The translations under genes were made by a program, and so were the position numbers. From Cellulomonas chitinilytica (GTDB lineage: Bacteria; Actinomycetota; Actinomycetes; Actinomycetales; Cellulomonadaceae), in NCBI RefSeq assembly GCF_016862675.1, contig NZ_BONK01000007.1, forward strand, positions 1 through 64,000: a stretch of 64,000 nucleotides of DNA. The letters run 5' to 3'. Under the pieces are notes generated by a model. It had not been told where the DNA came from, made no database searches, and saw only the letters and a program-made list of their open reading frames with translations. This document shows positions 7,703-16,365 of the stretch, piece by piece (the first letter of the stretch is position 1; every line of letters begins with the position of its first letter).

Positions 7703-9034
7703 ATGACGACCGGCACCATCCGCACCGCCACCGACGGACCCGCGACGCGCACCCTCCCGTTCACGGTCGCCCTGCCGAGCAGCCGGGTCGAGGTCCGCGG
7801 GGCGGCGTGGGTCGAGGAGACCGACCGTGGCGCGCTCCCGCACCGCCTCCCGGCGTGGACGCGTGCGCAGCTGCCCGACGACTTCATGGCGCTGTGCGAC
7901 GTGCAGCCGGCCGGTGCCCGTCTGCGCTTCCGCACGGCGGCCACGAGGATCGCGCTCGACGTCGACGTGCTGCGCGTGGCCGTCGACCCGCAGCCGCCCG
8001 CGGCGGCCCAGAGGTGGGACGTGGTCGTCGACGGCGTGCTCGTCGACCAGGCTCCCGGCTTCGGCGTGGCCGCCGAGGCCGGCACGGTGGAGCTCGACCC
8101 GCTGCGCGGCACCACGGTCGAGCATCCCGGCCGGCCGACCACCGTCCGGTTCGTGCTCCCGATCGAGCCGATCGACCCGATCGAGCCGATCGACCCGGAC
8201 GACCACCGCGACCCGGACGACCACCGCGACCCGGGCGACCGCGACCCCGGAGACCGCGACCCGGGGCTCCCGGCCGCGCCGAGGACCGTCGAGGTGTGGC
8301 TCCCGTACGCCGAGACGGTCCGCCTGCGTGCGCTGTCCGCCGACGCGCCCGTGCAGCCGCCCCGCCCGCTCCCGTCGTCGACCCGCCGCTGGGTGCACCA
8401 CGGCTCGTCGATCAGCCACGGCGCCGCCGCGGACCGCCCGACGGGCACGTGGGTCGTCACCGCAGCCCGAGCGGCGGGCGTCGACCTGGTGAACCTCGGC
8501 TTCTCGGGCAACGCGGTGCTCGACCCGTTCGTCGCGCGCGCGATCCGGGACCAGCGGGCGGACGTCGTCACCCTCAAGCTCGGCATCAACGTCGTCAACC
8601 ACGACTGCTTCCGCCGCCGCACGTTCGCCCCGGCGGTGCACGGCTTCCTCGACATCATCCGCGAGGGCCTGCCGACCACGCCGGTCGTCGTCGTCTCGCC
8701 GCTGCTGTGCCCGCTCGTCGAGGACACCCCCGGCCCGACGTCCATCGACCCGGCCTCGCCCGACGGGCAGCCGGTGTTCCGCACGCACGGCTCGCCCGAC
8801 GAGGTCGCCGACGGCAAGCTCACGCTGCAGGTGATCCGCGACGAGCTGGCCCGGCTGGTGGCCGCCCGGCGCGCGGCGGGCGACGACGCGCTGCACTACG
8901 TTGACGGCCGCGAGCTGTACGGCGAGGACGACGCGGCCGCCCTCCCGATGGCGGACCTGCTGCACCCCGACCCGCCGGCGCACGCGCTGATCGGGGAGCG
9001 CTTCGCCCGGGTCCTGGGTGCCGTGCTGCGCTGA
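7703..9034 (+). CDS. SGNH/GDSL-type esterase family protein
   Basis: 443 residues. The N-terminal 220 residues look like a beta-sandwich accessory domain. The C-terminal SGNH hydrolase domain has block I HHGSSISHG near residue 234, the LKLGINVVNHDC block with glycine and asparagine oxyanion residues, and a terminal DLLHPDP block supplying Asp and His. A short tandem repeat in the linker (about 8160-8260) encodes IEPID and DHRDP units. The ATG at 7703 follows GGGGAG. No export signal is visible, so it is probably an intracellular carbohydrate deacetylase or esterase. It lies 80 nt after the FAD enzyme gene on the same strand, and probably in the same unit. Confidence 0.85.
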   Translation: MTTGTIRTATDGPATRTLPFTVALPSSRVEVRGAAWVEETDRGALPHRLPAWTRAQLPDDFMALCDVQPAGARLRFRTAATRIALDVDVLRVAVDPQPPAAAQRWDVVVDGVLVDQAPGFGVAAEAGTVELDPLRGTTVEHPGRPTTVRFVLPIEPIDPIEPIDPDDHRDPDDHRDPGDRDPGDRDPGLPAAPRTVEVWLPYAETVRLRALSADAPVQPPRPLPSSTRRWVHHGSSISHGAAADRPTGTWVVTAARAAGVDLVNLGFSGNAVLDPFVARAIRDQRADVVTLKLGINVVNHDCFRRRTFAPAVHGFLDIIREGLPTTPVVVVSPLLCPLVEDTPGPTSIDPASPDGQPVFRTHGSPDEVADGKLTLQVIRDELARLVAARRAAGDDALHYVDGRELYGEDDAAALPMADLLHPDPPAHALIGERFARVLGAVLR

Positions 9035-9048
9035 CGGGCTGCGCCGGC

Positions 9049-9096
9049 GGGCACCACGGACGGGCACCACGGACGGGCACCACGGACGGGCACCAC
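9049..9096. repeat. 13-nt tandem repeat
   Basis: GGGCACCACGGAC is repeated three times (9049-9087) plus a 9-nt partial copy, between the SGNH gene and the cystathionine beta-synthase-like gene. No hairpin is evident. Confidence 0.8.
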
Positions 9097-9238
9097 ACTG
9101 CGAGACGACGCACCCGGGTCATTGACCGCGGCGGCCGACCGGTCCACGATCCGCGGCGTCACGGGTCCCCCCGGTCGGCTGAGCCGGCTGCCGGCGACGC
9201 TCTGCCCGAGCCCGCGCCGACCCGCACCGAGGAGCCCC

Positions 9239-10735
9239 ATGGCCGCCTACGACTCCCTGCTCGACGCCGTCGGCGGGACCCCGCTGATCCGGCTCAACCG
9301 GTTGACCGCGGACCTCGCGCCGACCGTCTACGTCAAGCTCGAGTACCTCAACCCGGGTGGCTCCGTGAAGGACCGCGCCGCCCGGTGGATGGTGCTCGAG
9401 GCGATCCGGGCGGGCGCGCTGCGACCGGGCGGCACGATCGTCGAGGGCACGTCGGGCAACACGGGCATCGGCCTCGCGCAGGCCGCCGTGCAGCTGGGCT
9501 TCCCGATCGTCGTGGTGGTGCCGGACAAGACGGCCGTCGAGAAGATCGCGGCGCTGCGGGCCTACGGCGCGCGGGTCGTCGTCACCGGGTCGGGCTTCCC
9601 GCGCGAGCACCCGGAGTCGGTGCGGTCCATCGCGCACCGGCTCGCCGAGGAGCTCCCGGGTGGCTGGCTCGCGAACCAGTACGACAACCCCGACAACCCG
9701 CGTGCCCACCGGGAGTCGACCGGCCCCGAGATCTGGGCCGACACCGGTGGCCGGGTCACGCACCTGGTGGCGGGCGTCGGGACGGGCGGCACGATCACGG
9801 GCACGGGCGAGCACCTCAAGGAGGTCAGCGGGGGCCGGGTGACCGTCGTGGGGGCCGACCCGCTCACGTCGACGTACTCAGGCGGGGACGGCAGCCCGTT
9901 CTTCGTCGAGGCCGCCGGCCACTACCGCCACCCGGAGACGCTCGACGACGTGTGGCCCGAGTCGTTCCACCCGGCCGTCGTCGACCGGTTCGAGGCGATC
10001 GGCGACCGGGAGTCGGTCCACACCCTGCTCCGTCTGGCCCGGCTCGAGGGGATCCTCGTGGGCGGGTCGGCGGGGCTGGCGCTGGCGGCCGCGCTGCGCA
10101 CCGCGCGGGACCTGGGCCCGGACGACGTCGTCGTCGCGCTGCTGCCCGACTCGGGGCGCGCGTACCTGTCGAAGTACCTGGACGAGGCCTGGCTGCGCCG
10201 GTTCGGGTTCGTCGACGAGCCCGTCGCCGACCTGCCGGGCCTCGACGACGGCCGCCCGCGGGTGCTCGACGCGCTGCGTGCCGCGGGCCGCGACGTGCCC
10301 GACGCCGCCCGCGCCGACGCCGAGCGGGTCCTCGTTCTCGACGAGACCCTCGACGCCGCCGAGGCCGCCGGGCGGGTCGAGCGGGCGCTCGCCACCGGCA
10401 CGCTCGACGCGGCGGCGCCCGTCCCTGTCGTGCTCACCCGGGAGCGGCGGGACCTGGCCCCGGCCGTGACGGAGGTCCGCGGCGTCGTCGACCTGCCGGC
10501 TCTGCGCCGCGCGGCCGCCGGCACGACGGTCGGTGACGTCGCCGGCCCGGCCCTGCCGGTCGTCGGCACCGGTGAGGCGGTCGCCGACGTGCTGGAGCGC
10601 TGGCCGGACGGCGTCGGGCACGCGGTGGTGCTGCGTGACGGGCGCGCCGTCGCCGTGGTCGCCCGCGAGGTGCTCGCCCCGGCCGGCGACCTCGACGTGG
10701 TCCGGCCGGACCTGGTGGCGGCGACCTCCTCCTGA
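9239..10735 (+). CDS. Cystathionine beta-synthase/cysteine synthase-like PLP enzyme
   Basis: 498 residues. The PLP fold-type II core is clear: the Schiff-base lysine is in GGSVKDRAA (Lys44), the substrate loop is GTSGNTG near residue 75, and a glycine-rich phosphate-binding loop reads GVGTGGT. About 170 residues follow the catalytic core, matching the layout of cystathionine beta-synthase with a C-terminal regulatory pair, although these repeats are diverged. It likely condenses serine or O-acetylserine with homocysteine or sulfide. ATG 9239 follows GAGGAG. The frame is open back to 9122, but that extension is Pro/Arg-rich and has no ribosome-binding site. No sulfur-metabolism partner is adjacent. 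Confidence 0.88.
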   Translation: MAAYDSLLDAVGGTPLIRLNRLTADLAPTVYVKLEYLNPGGSVKDRAARWMVLEAIRAGALRPGGTIVEGTSGNTGIGLAQAAVQLGFPIVVVVPDKTAVEKIAALRAYGARVVVTGSGFPREHPESVRSIAHRLAEELPGGWLANQYDNPDNPRAHRESTGPEIWADTGGRVTHLVAGVGTGGTITGTGEHLKEVSGGRVTVVGADPLTSTYSGGDGSPFFVEAAGHYRHPETLDDVWPESFHPAVVDRFEAIGDRESVHTLLRLARLEGILVGGSAGLALAAALRTARDLGPDDVVVALLPDSGRAYLSKYLDEAWLRRFGFVDEPVADLPGLDDGRPRVLDALRAAGRDVPDAARADAERVLVLDETLDAAEAAGRVERALATGTLDAAAPVPVVLTRERRDLAPAVTEVRGVVDLPALRRAAAGTTVGDVAGPALPVVGTGEAVADVLERWPDGVGHAVVLRDGRAVAVVAREVLAPAGDLDVVRPDLVAATSS

Positions 10736-10771
10736 CCCGGTGCCGGGCGACGGCTGCCGCGGGTGCCGCGT

Positions 10772-10803
10772 GGCCTGGCGGGTCGGGTCGGACGCGCCAG
10801 GCC
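10772..10803. terminator. Hairpin between convergent genes
   Basis: GGCCTGGCG (10772-10780) and CGCCAGGCC (10795-10803) pair perfectly across a 14-nt loop. The hairpin lies between two convergent stops and could serve both strands. Confidence 0.55.
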
Positions 10804-10817
10804 GCACGGTCGGTCCG

Positions 10818-11345
10818 CTACGCGAGGTAGTGGCAGGGAGTCGTGAGCGCGTGCGACGAGGTCACCGTCGGGTGCTTCATCGCGGCGGACGTGTTGATGC
10901 CGTAGATGCCGTCCGCCCCACCCTTGGCGAACGTGATGGCCTGGACGCTCTTGACGGCGGCGGTGGTGTTCGCCCCGTAGATGCCGTCCACCGTGAGGTT
11001 GTAGCCGTAGCAGAGGTTCAGCGTCCGCTGGAGAAGACCCACGCCCGTCTCGTCGGGGCTGGTCGTGTAGACGTTGCCGGTCCAGTCGCCCTTCTGGTTG
11101 GTCCCGATCGGGATGTTGCAGCCGATGGAGCCGTAGTAGCTCGGCGCCGCGACCTGGACGGGACCGTCCAGGGCCGCCATCGGGTACGGGGACGTGAAGA
11201 AGTTCCCCCAGCCGTGACGGCAGATCGGGGGCGCGGCGCTCGAGGCGGACGCCGTCACCCCGACACCCACGATCACCAGGACGGCCGCCATGGCCGATCG
11301 GACGAGCAGCGTGACCGTGCGCGACGTGCGGGTCGTGATCTTCAT
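10818..11345 (-). CDS. Secreted peptidoglycan-binding-like protein
   Basis: 175 residues with a Sec signal peptide: a basic start (MKITTRTSR), a hydrophobic core around residues 12-30, and a likely cleavage after SSA near residue 37. The mature part contains VGLLQRTLNL followed by VDGIYGANTTAAVKSVQ and a second ADGIYGINTSAAM, the signature of the PG_binding_1 helical repeat found in cell-wall hydrolases and related exported proteins. No catalytic domain is present, so it may bind the wall or inhibit something there. Four cysteines in the mature part could form disulfides. The start at 11345 follows a GAGAGACAGGGA purine stretch. Confidence 0.8.
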   Translation of the reverse strand: MKITTRTSRTVTLLVRSAMAAVLVIVGVGVTASASSAAPPICRHGWGNFFTSPYPMAALDGPVQVAAPSYYGSIGCNIPIGTNQKGDWTGNVYTTSPDETGVGLLQRTLNLCYGYNLTVDGIYGANTTAAVKSVQAITFAKGGADGIYGINTSAAMKHPTVTSSHALTTPCHYLA

Positions 11346-11468
11346 GTCCCTGTCTCTCTTTGTGCTGTCGATGTGCTTCAGGGCCGTGCGCCCGGCAGGA
11401 GCCTGGCATGCGGCACACCGGGCAGAAGCGACATCGGCGCACTGTGATGCACGGCACGTCGCGGCCGG

Positions 11469-12371
11469 TCACAGGTACGGCAGCACGTGCTCCCGGTACC
11501 GGGCGGCGACCCTCGCGACGGTCTCGTCTCCCGGCACGTCCCAGATCTCCTGCCGGAAGATCTCCACCTCGACGTCCCCGGTGTACCCGGCCTCGGCGAC
11601 CCAGCGCGTGATCGTCGCGAAGTCGACGTACCCGTCGCCGACGTGCCCGCGGGACAGCAGCGCGTCGGCCGCGAGCGGCAGCACGAAGTCGCCGACCTGG
11701 TACGACGCGATCCGGCCGGCGGCCCCCGCGCGGGCGATCTGCCGCCGCAGGTCCGGGTCCCACCACACGTGGTAGGTGTCGACGACGACGCCGACGGCCT
11801 CGGCCGGGAACGGGTCGGCGATGTCGAGGGCCTGCCCGAGCGTCGAGATGACGGCCCGGTCGGCGGCGAACATCGGGTGCAGCGGTTCGAGCACGAGGCG
11901 CACCCCGTGCCCGGCGGCGAACGGGGCGAGGTCGCCGATCCGCTCGACGACCCGCTCGCGCGCGGCGACGAGGTCCCGCGCCGCGTCGGGCCCGCCGGGA
12001 GCGGGGTACGCGGACGCCGGGCCGCCCGGGGTCGTCGCGGCGGGCAGCCCGCCGACGACCATGATCAGCTCGCGCGTCCCGAGGGTCGCGGCCTCGACGA
12101 CCGCGCGCCGGTTGTCGTCGAGCGCGGCGCGGGCCGCCGTGTCGTCGGCCGCGGTGAGGAACCCGCCGCGGCACAGCGACGAGACGCGCAGCCCGGCGTC
12201 GGCGACGATCCGGGCGGCCTTGTCGATGCCCGCCTCCTGCACGCGGTCCCGCCACAGGCCGACCGCGGGCAGCCCTGCGCGGACGGCACCGTTGACGGCC
12301 TCCTGCAGGGTCCACCGCTTGGTCGTCGCGGTGTTCAGCGACAGCCGCGCGAGGCTCGCGTCCTCGGTCAC
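11469..12371 (-). CDS. Sugar phosphate isomerase/epimerase family TIM-barrel protein
   Basis: 300 residues beginning at GTG 12371, which overlaps the stop of the upstream dehydrogenase by 4 nt (GTGA). The fold is a xylose-isomerase-like TIM barrel: LVLEPLHP carries a metal-binding Glu, VVDTYHVWWDP carries Asp and His, and a late EVEIF provides the final Glu. The family isomerises or epimerises keto sugars and polyols, or dehydrates inositol derivatives. The exact substrate is not readable. Translational coupling to the Gfo/Idh dehydrogenase suggests consecutive steps on one carbohydrate. The open frame upstream of 12371 is the shadow of the dehydrogenase gene. Confidence 0.87.
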   Translation of the reverse strand: MTEDASLARLSLNTATTKRWTLQEAVNGAVRAGLPAVGLWRDRVQEAGIDKAARIVADAGLRVSSLCRGGFLTAADDTAARAALDDNRRAVVEAATLGTRELIMVVGGLPAATTPGGPASAYPAPGGPDAARDLVAARERVVERIGDLAPFAAGHGVRLVLEPLHPMFAADRAVISTLGQALDIADPFPAEAVGVVVDTYHVWWDPDLRRQIARAGAAGRIASYQVGDFVLPLAADALLSRGHVGDGYVDFATITRWVAEAGYTGDVEVEIFRQEIWDVPGDETVARVAARYREHVLPYL

Positions 12372-13531
12372 AGCTCGATCTCCGGGATGTCCAGCCGCCG
12401 CCCCTCGGCCGACGACCGCAGCCCCAGCTCGGCGAGCTGCACACCGCGCGCGGCCGACAGGAGGTCGAAGCGGTGCGGCCGCCCCGCGACGACGTCCGCC
12501 AGGAACTCCTCCCACTGCAGCTTGAACCCGTTGTCGAGGTCCCCGTTGGCGGGCACCTCGAGCCACTGCTCACGGAACGGCTCGGTGACGGGTAGGTCCG
12601 GGTTCCACACGGGCTTGGGCGTGTGCGCCCGCTGCTGCGCGACGCACTTGCGCAGCCCGGCGACGGCCGACCCGTGCGTCCCGTCCACCTGGAACTCGAC
12701 GAGCTCGTCCCGGTACACGCGCACGGCCCACGACGAGTTGATCTGCGCGACCACCGGGTCGCCCGCCGGCGTGACGACGTCGAAGATCCCGTACGCGGCG
12801 TCGTCGGCCGTGGCCGTGTACTCGCGTCCCTGCTCGTCCCAGCGCGTCGGGATGTGCGTGACGGTCGTGGCGGTGACGGTGCGGACGGTGCCGAGGATGC
12901 CTTCGAGGACGTAGTTCCAGTGGCAGAACATGTCGGTCGTCATGCCACCGCCGTCCTCCTTGCGGTAGTTCCACGACGGGCGCTGCGCGGCCTGCTGGTC
13001 GCCCTCGAACACCCAGTACCCGAACTCGCCGCGCAGCGACAGGATGCGGCCGAAGAAGCCCTCGTCGACGAGCCGGCGGAGCTTGACCAGGCCGGGCAGG
13101 TAGAGCTTGTCGTGCACGACTCCGGCGGTGACGCCCGTGCCCTCGCGCAGCCGGGCGAGGTCGATCGCCTCGGCGAGCGTCTCGGCGGTGGGCTTCTCGG
13201 TGTAGACGTGCTTGCCGGCCTTCATCGCCTTGGTGAGGGTCTCGGCGCGCAGGCTCGTCATCGACGCGTCGAACACGATGTCCGTGGCCGGGTCGTCGAT
13301 GACCGCGTCGAGGTCCGTGGTCCACCGCTCGACGCCGTGCAGCTCGGCGATCTCGCGGACCTTGTCGGCGTTGCGCCCGACGAGCACCGGCTCGACCTGC
13401 ACGCGCGTGCCGTCGGGCAGCGTGATCCCGCCCTGGTCGCGGATCGGCAGGATCGACCGGACGAGGTGCTGCCGGTAGCCCATCCGGCCGGTGATGCCGT
13501 TCATCGCGATGCGCAGGGTGCGGGTGGTCAT
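12368..13531 (-). CDS. Gfo/Idh/MocA-family oxidoreductase
   Basis: 387 residues. The N-terminal Rossmann domain starts RIAMNGITGRMG and includes VYTEKP near residue 110, the EKP motif typical of the family. The C-terminal alpha/beta domain has the usual beta-sheet substrate face. ATG 13531 lies downstream of a LacI-type operator (13587-13602) and a -10 box, so this gene starts its own unit, followed by the coupled epimerase-like gene. The reaction is probably NAD(P)-dependent oxidation of a sugar or sugar acid. The neighbouring fructuronate reductase and LacI genes suggest a hexuronate-related substrate, but this is inferred. Confidence 0.88.
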   Translation of the reverse strand: MTTRTLRIAMNGITGRMGYRQHLVRSILPIRDQGGITLPDGTRVQVEPVLVGRNADKVREIAELHGVERWTTDLDAVIDDPATDIVFDASMTSLRAETLTKAMKAGKHVYTEKPTAETLAEAIDLARLREGTGVTAGVVHDKLYLPGLVKLRRLVDEGFFGRILSLRGEFGYWVFEGDQQAAQRPSWNYRKEDGGGMTTDMFCHWNYVLEGILGTVRTVTATTVTHIPTRWDEQGREYTATADDAAYGIFDVVTPAGDPVVAQINSSWAVRVYRDELVEFQVDGTHGSAVAGLRKCVAQQRAHTPKPVWNPDLPVTEPFREQWLEVPANGDLDNGFKLQWEEFLADVVAGRPHRFDLLSAARGVQLAELGLRSSAEGRRLDIPEIEL

Positions 13532-13586
13532 GGGGCTGCTCCGAGGTGCGGGGACCGTGTCGGTCGGGCCGGGCGCATCCCGACGA

Positions 13587-13607
13587 TGGAATGCGCTTTC
13601 CAATGTA
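13587..13607 (-). promoter_or_regulatory. -10 box followed by a LacI-type operator
   Basis: On the minus strand TACATT (13607-13602) fits the TANNNT -10 box and runs directly into a near-perfect palindrome. Its plus-strand form is TGGAATGCGCTTTCCA (13587-13602), with seven of eight base pairs matched. It would control the Gfo/Idh and epimerase-like genes. Confidence 0.75.
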
Positions 13608-13643
13608 GCGCACGTCAGCACGCCTGGGAACGGCTGACCGGCT

Positions 13644-15119
13644 CTACGCCCGGACCTGCTCCGTGAGCGCCGACCGCACCGCACCGACCAGCTCGGCCGA
13701 CCCCGCGAGGTTCCCGAACACCGGCGCGACGCCGAGCATCCGCTCGGCGAGCCCGTCCTGCGGACCGCGCGCGGCCTCGGCCAGCACGGAGGCCATCGGG
13801 TCGTCGAGCGGCACCGCCCGCCCGTCCACCACGAGCTCCCCGAGCGCCGCGGCCCGCACGTACCCGATCCAGCCGGCGATCGTCCCGGCCGCCGCGACCG
13901 GCACCGCACCGGCGGCGAGCCGGTCCCGCACCGTCCCGAGCAACCGCTGCGGCAGCTTCTGCGACCCGTCCATCGCGACCTGCACGGTGGTGTGCCCGGT
14001 GTTCGGGTTGGCGAACCGGTCGAGCACGTCGTCCCGGTACCGCTCCAGGTCCATGCCCTCGGGCGCGGCGAGGGTGGGCAGCACGTCGTCGTTGACGAGT
14101 GCGCGCACGGCGGCCTCGAGGTCGGGGTCGGCGACGGCCTGCGCGATCGTCGCGTACCCGCGCAGCGCCCCGAGGTACGCGAGCGTCGAGTGGCTGGCGT
14201 TGAGGATGCGCAGCTTGGCGCGCTCGTACGGCGCGACGTCGGCGGTGAGCAGCGCACCGGCGCTCTCCCAGGCGGGCCGCGGCCCGGCGAACGCGTCCTC
14301 GATGACCCACTGCGAGAACGGCTCGCCCACCACGAGCCCCTCGTCGACCAGGCCCAGCAGGGCCGCGGCCTCGGCCCGGTGCGCGGGCGCGGTCGCCGGC
14401 ACGATCCGGTCGACCATCGTCGACGGGAACCGCACGCTCTGCGCGACCCACGTGCGCAGCGCGTCCGACGACGGCGTCGCGGCCAGCACCGCGTCGACGA
14501 GCGCGGCGAGCACCGCCCCGTTGTCGCTGAGGTTGTCGCAGCACACCACGGTCAGCGGCCCGGCGTCGGCGCGCTGGCGCCGCGCCAGGCCCCGCACGAG
14601 CAGGCCGATCGGCGACCGCGCGGGCGCGTCGGCGCCGGACGTCAGCGCGGCGAGGTCGGCCGCGAGGTCGGGGTCGGTGAGGTCCGGCCCGCCGCCGGGC
14701 GCCCGCCGGTACCCCTTCTCGGTGACGGTCAGCGTGACGACGTGCGTGGTCGGTGCCGCGACCGTCGCGAGCACGCGGTCGGTGTCGGTGCCGGGGAACG
14801 CGACGCCCCGCATCGTCCCGACGACCCGCAGCGACGTCTCGGTGGCGCCCTTGGTGAGCACTCCGTACAGCCCGTCCTGCGGCGCGAGCTGCTCCGCGAC
14901 GCGGGCGCTGCGCTGCGTCACGCCGAGGATGCCCCAGCGGGCGTCGCCGGTCGCCGTCGCGGCGTCCTCGGTGAGCACCGCCTGATGCGCCCGGTGGAAC
15001 GCCCCGAGGCCGAGGTGCACGATGCCCGTCCTCAGGTCGGCCGGGTCGACGGCGGGCAGCGTGACGCCCGGGCGTCCGGCGGCGGACCGCCAGGTGGCGA
15101 GGGACAGGCGCGGCGTCAT
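13644..15119 (-). CDS. uxuB: Mannitol dehydrogenase-family protein, probably fructuronate reductase
   Basis: 491 residues, close to the length of UxuB (D-mannonate oxidoreductase). The N-terminal NAD-binding motif is GIVHLGLGAFHRAHQ, and the C-terminal domain holds the family's catalytic lysine pattern KLRILNASHS with Asn and His. It would reduce D-fructuronate to D-mannonate, between glucuronate isomerase (16366) and the mannonate dehydratase at 44550. The related tagaturonate reductase (UxaB) has the same fold, and an altronate dehydratase is also encoded here, so a role on both epimers is possible. ATG 15119 overlaps the LacI stop by 4 nt (ATGA), so regulator and enzyme form one unit. Confidence 0.85.
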   Translation of the reverse strand: MTPRLSLATWRSAAGRPGVTLPAVDPADLRTGIVHLGLGAFHRAHQAVLTEDAATATGDARWGILGVTQRSARVAEQLAPQDGLYGVLTKGATETSLRVVGTMRGVAFPGTDTDRVLATVAAPTTHVVTLTVTEKGYRRAPGGGPDLTDPDLAADLAALTSGADAPARSPIGLLVRGLARRQRADAGPLTVVCCDNLSDNGAVLAALVDAVLAATPSSDALRTWVAQSVRFPSTMVDRIVPATAPAHRAEAAALLGLVDEGLVVGEPFSQWVIEDAFAGPRPAWESAGALLTADVAPYERAKLRILNASHSTLAYLGALRGYATIAQAVADPDLEAAVRALVNDDVLPTLAAPEGMDLERYRDDVLDRFANPNTGHTTVQVAMDGSQKLPQRLLGTVRDRLAAGAVPVAAAGTIAGWIGYVRAAALGELVVDGRAVPLDDPMASVLAEAARGPQDGLAERMLGVAPVFGNLAGSAELVGAVRSALTEQVRA

Positions 15120-16183
15120 GCGGGTAGGTCTCCTGCGGTCGACGCGATCGGCGCGGTCGGCGGGGCCGGCGGCACGCCCGTCGAGTCGCGGACGACGAGC
15201 TCGACGGGCAGCCGCACGGGCGCCGGTGCCTCCGCGTCGGTGACTCCCGAGGCCGCGCGGCGCCGGGCGGCCCGGGGCGCGTGGTTGACGAGTGCGTCCA
15301 CGGCGTCCCGGCCGAGCCGCGCGAGCGGCACCCGCACGGTGGTGAGCGCGGGTGCGACGAGCGTCGCGGCGGGGCTGTCGTCGTACCCGACCACGGACAC
15401 GTCGTCGGGCACGCGGACGCCGCGGCTCGTGAGGCGGTTGAGGATGCCGAGCGCGACGAGGTCGTTGTGGGCGAGCACCGCGGTGGCGCCGCTCGCGACG
15501 ACGAGGTCGGCGACGGCGACGCCGCCGTCGAACACGGGCGCGACGTGGCCCAGGTCGACGACCTCGGTGCCCGGGAGCGACGCCGCGGCGCGGTGGAGGC
15601 CCTCGCGCCGCCGCGCGTCGGACCAGGAGCCCGCCGGGCCGCCCGCGTAGGCGAGGCGGCGGTGCCCGAGGGCGTAGAGGTGTGCGACGGCCTGCCGGAC
15701 GCCGTCGGCGTTGTCGATGACGACCGAGGCGGCCCCGTGGTGCTCGCGGTTCACGAGGAGCAGCGGGACGTCGCGGGCGAGGGCCTCGTCGAGCGCCTCG
15801 TCGGTCATGCGCGGCGAGCACAGCACGACGCCGTCGACCTGCGCGCCGAGCCGCCCGACGAGCTCGGACTCGAGGTGGCCGTCCTCCTCGGAGTCCGCGA
15901 CGACGACGGCGAGCCCGAGCGCACGGGCGCGGGCCTGGACGCCCTTGGCGACGGCGGCGAAGAACGGGTTCTCGAGGTCCGGGACGACGAGGCACAGGTT
16001 GCCGGTGCGCCCGGTGATGAGCTCGCGGGCGGCGCGGTTGGGCCGGTAGCCGAGCTGGGCGGCGACCTGCCGGACGTGCTCGCGGCGGGCGGGGGCAACG
16101 AGCTCGGGGGCGTTGAGCGCGCGGGAGGCGGTGGCGGGGGAGACGCCGGCCTCGCGCGCCACGTCCTGCAACGTCACGGACAC
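15116..16183 (-). CDS. LacI-family transcriptional regulator of hexuronate genes
   Basis: 355 residues. The N-terminal helix-turn-helix is VTLQDVAREAGVSPATASRA, with the hinge helix near RAARELITGR and a periplasmic-binding-type effector domain after it (VVPDLENPFF, then GYDDSPAATLV). GTG 16183 is chosen because GGAGGGA lies 6 nt upstream; GTG 16177 is an alternative. It is cotranscribed with the fructuronate reductase and divergent from glucuronate isomerase. It is the best candidate to bind the shared 16-bp operators in this window, with a hexuronate or keto-hexuronate as probable inducer, but direct evidence is lacking. Confidence 0.9.
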   Translation of the reverse strand: MSVTLQDVAREAGVSPATASRALNAPELVAPARREHVRQVAAQLGYRPNRAARELITGRTGNLCLVVPDLENPFFAAVAKGVQARARALGLAVVVADSEEDGHLESELVGRLGAQVDGVVLCSPRMTDEALDEALARDVPLLLVNREHHGAASVVIDNADGVRQAVAHLYALGHRRLAYAGGPAGSWSDARRREGLHRAAASLPGTEVVDLGHVAPVFDGGVAVADLVVASGATAVLAHNDLVALGILNRLTSRGVRVPDDVSVVGYDDSPAATLVAPALTTVRVPLARLGRDAVDALVNHAPRAARRRAASGVTDAEAPAPVRLPVELVVRDSTGVPPAPPTAPIASTAGDLPA

Positions 16184-16318
16184 CGGGGGTCCCTCCGCTC
16201 GCCGCGTGCGCCCCGCGGATCGGGGTGCGGTGAAAAGGATTGCAGCACGCCTCGGTCGTCTTCGGCAAGCGTGACGGCACAGCCTTGCCAGGATGCCCGA
16301 TTTCCTGGTTGGCTGGCA

Positions 16319-16332
16319 TGAATGCGTTTGCA
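16319..16332 (+). promoter_or_regulatory. Possible degenerate LacI-type operator before uxaC
   Basis: TGAATGCGTTTGCA keeps the central CG and outer TG/CA of the shared operator but only four of seven pairs match. A GGCAAGCG half-site lies at 16264-16271. Both are in the divergent spacer (16184-16365) between the LacI and uxaC genes. Confidence 0.4.
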
Positions 16333-16365
16333 GTCCGTTCATCGCACGACGAGGAGAGCATCGGC

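Noticed and set aside
9122..9238. An upstream start at 9122 for the cystathionine beta-synthase-like gene.
   Set aside because: The added 39 residues are Pro/Arg-rich and unlike the family, whereas 9239 has GAGGAG in front.
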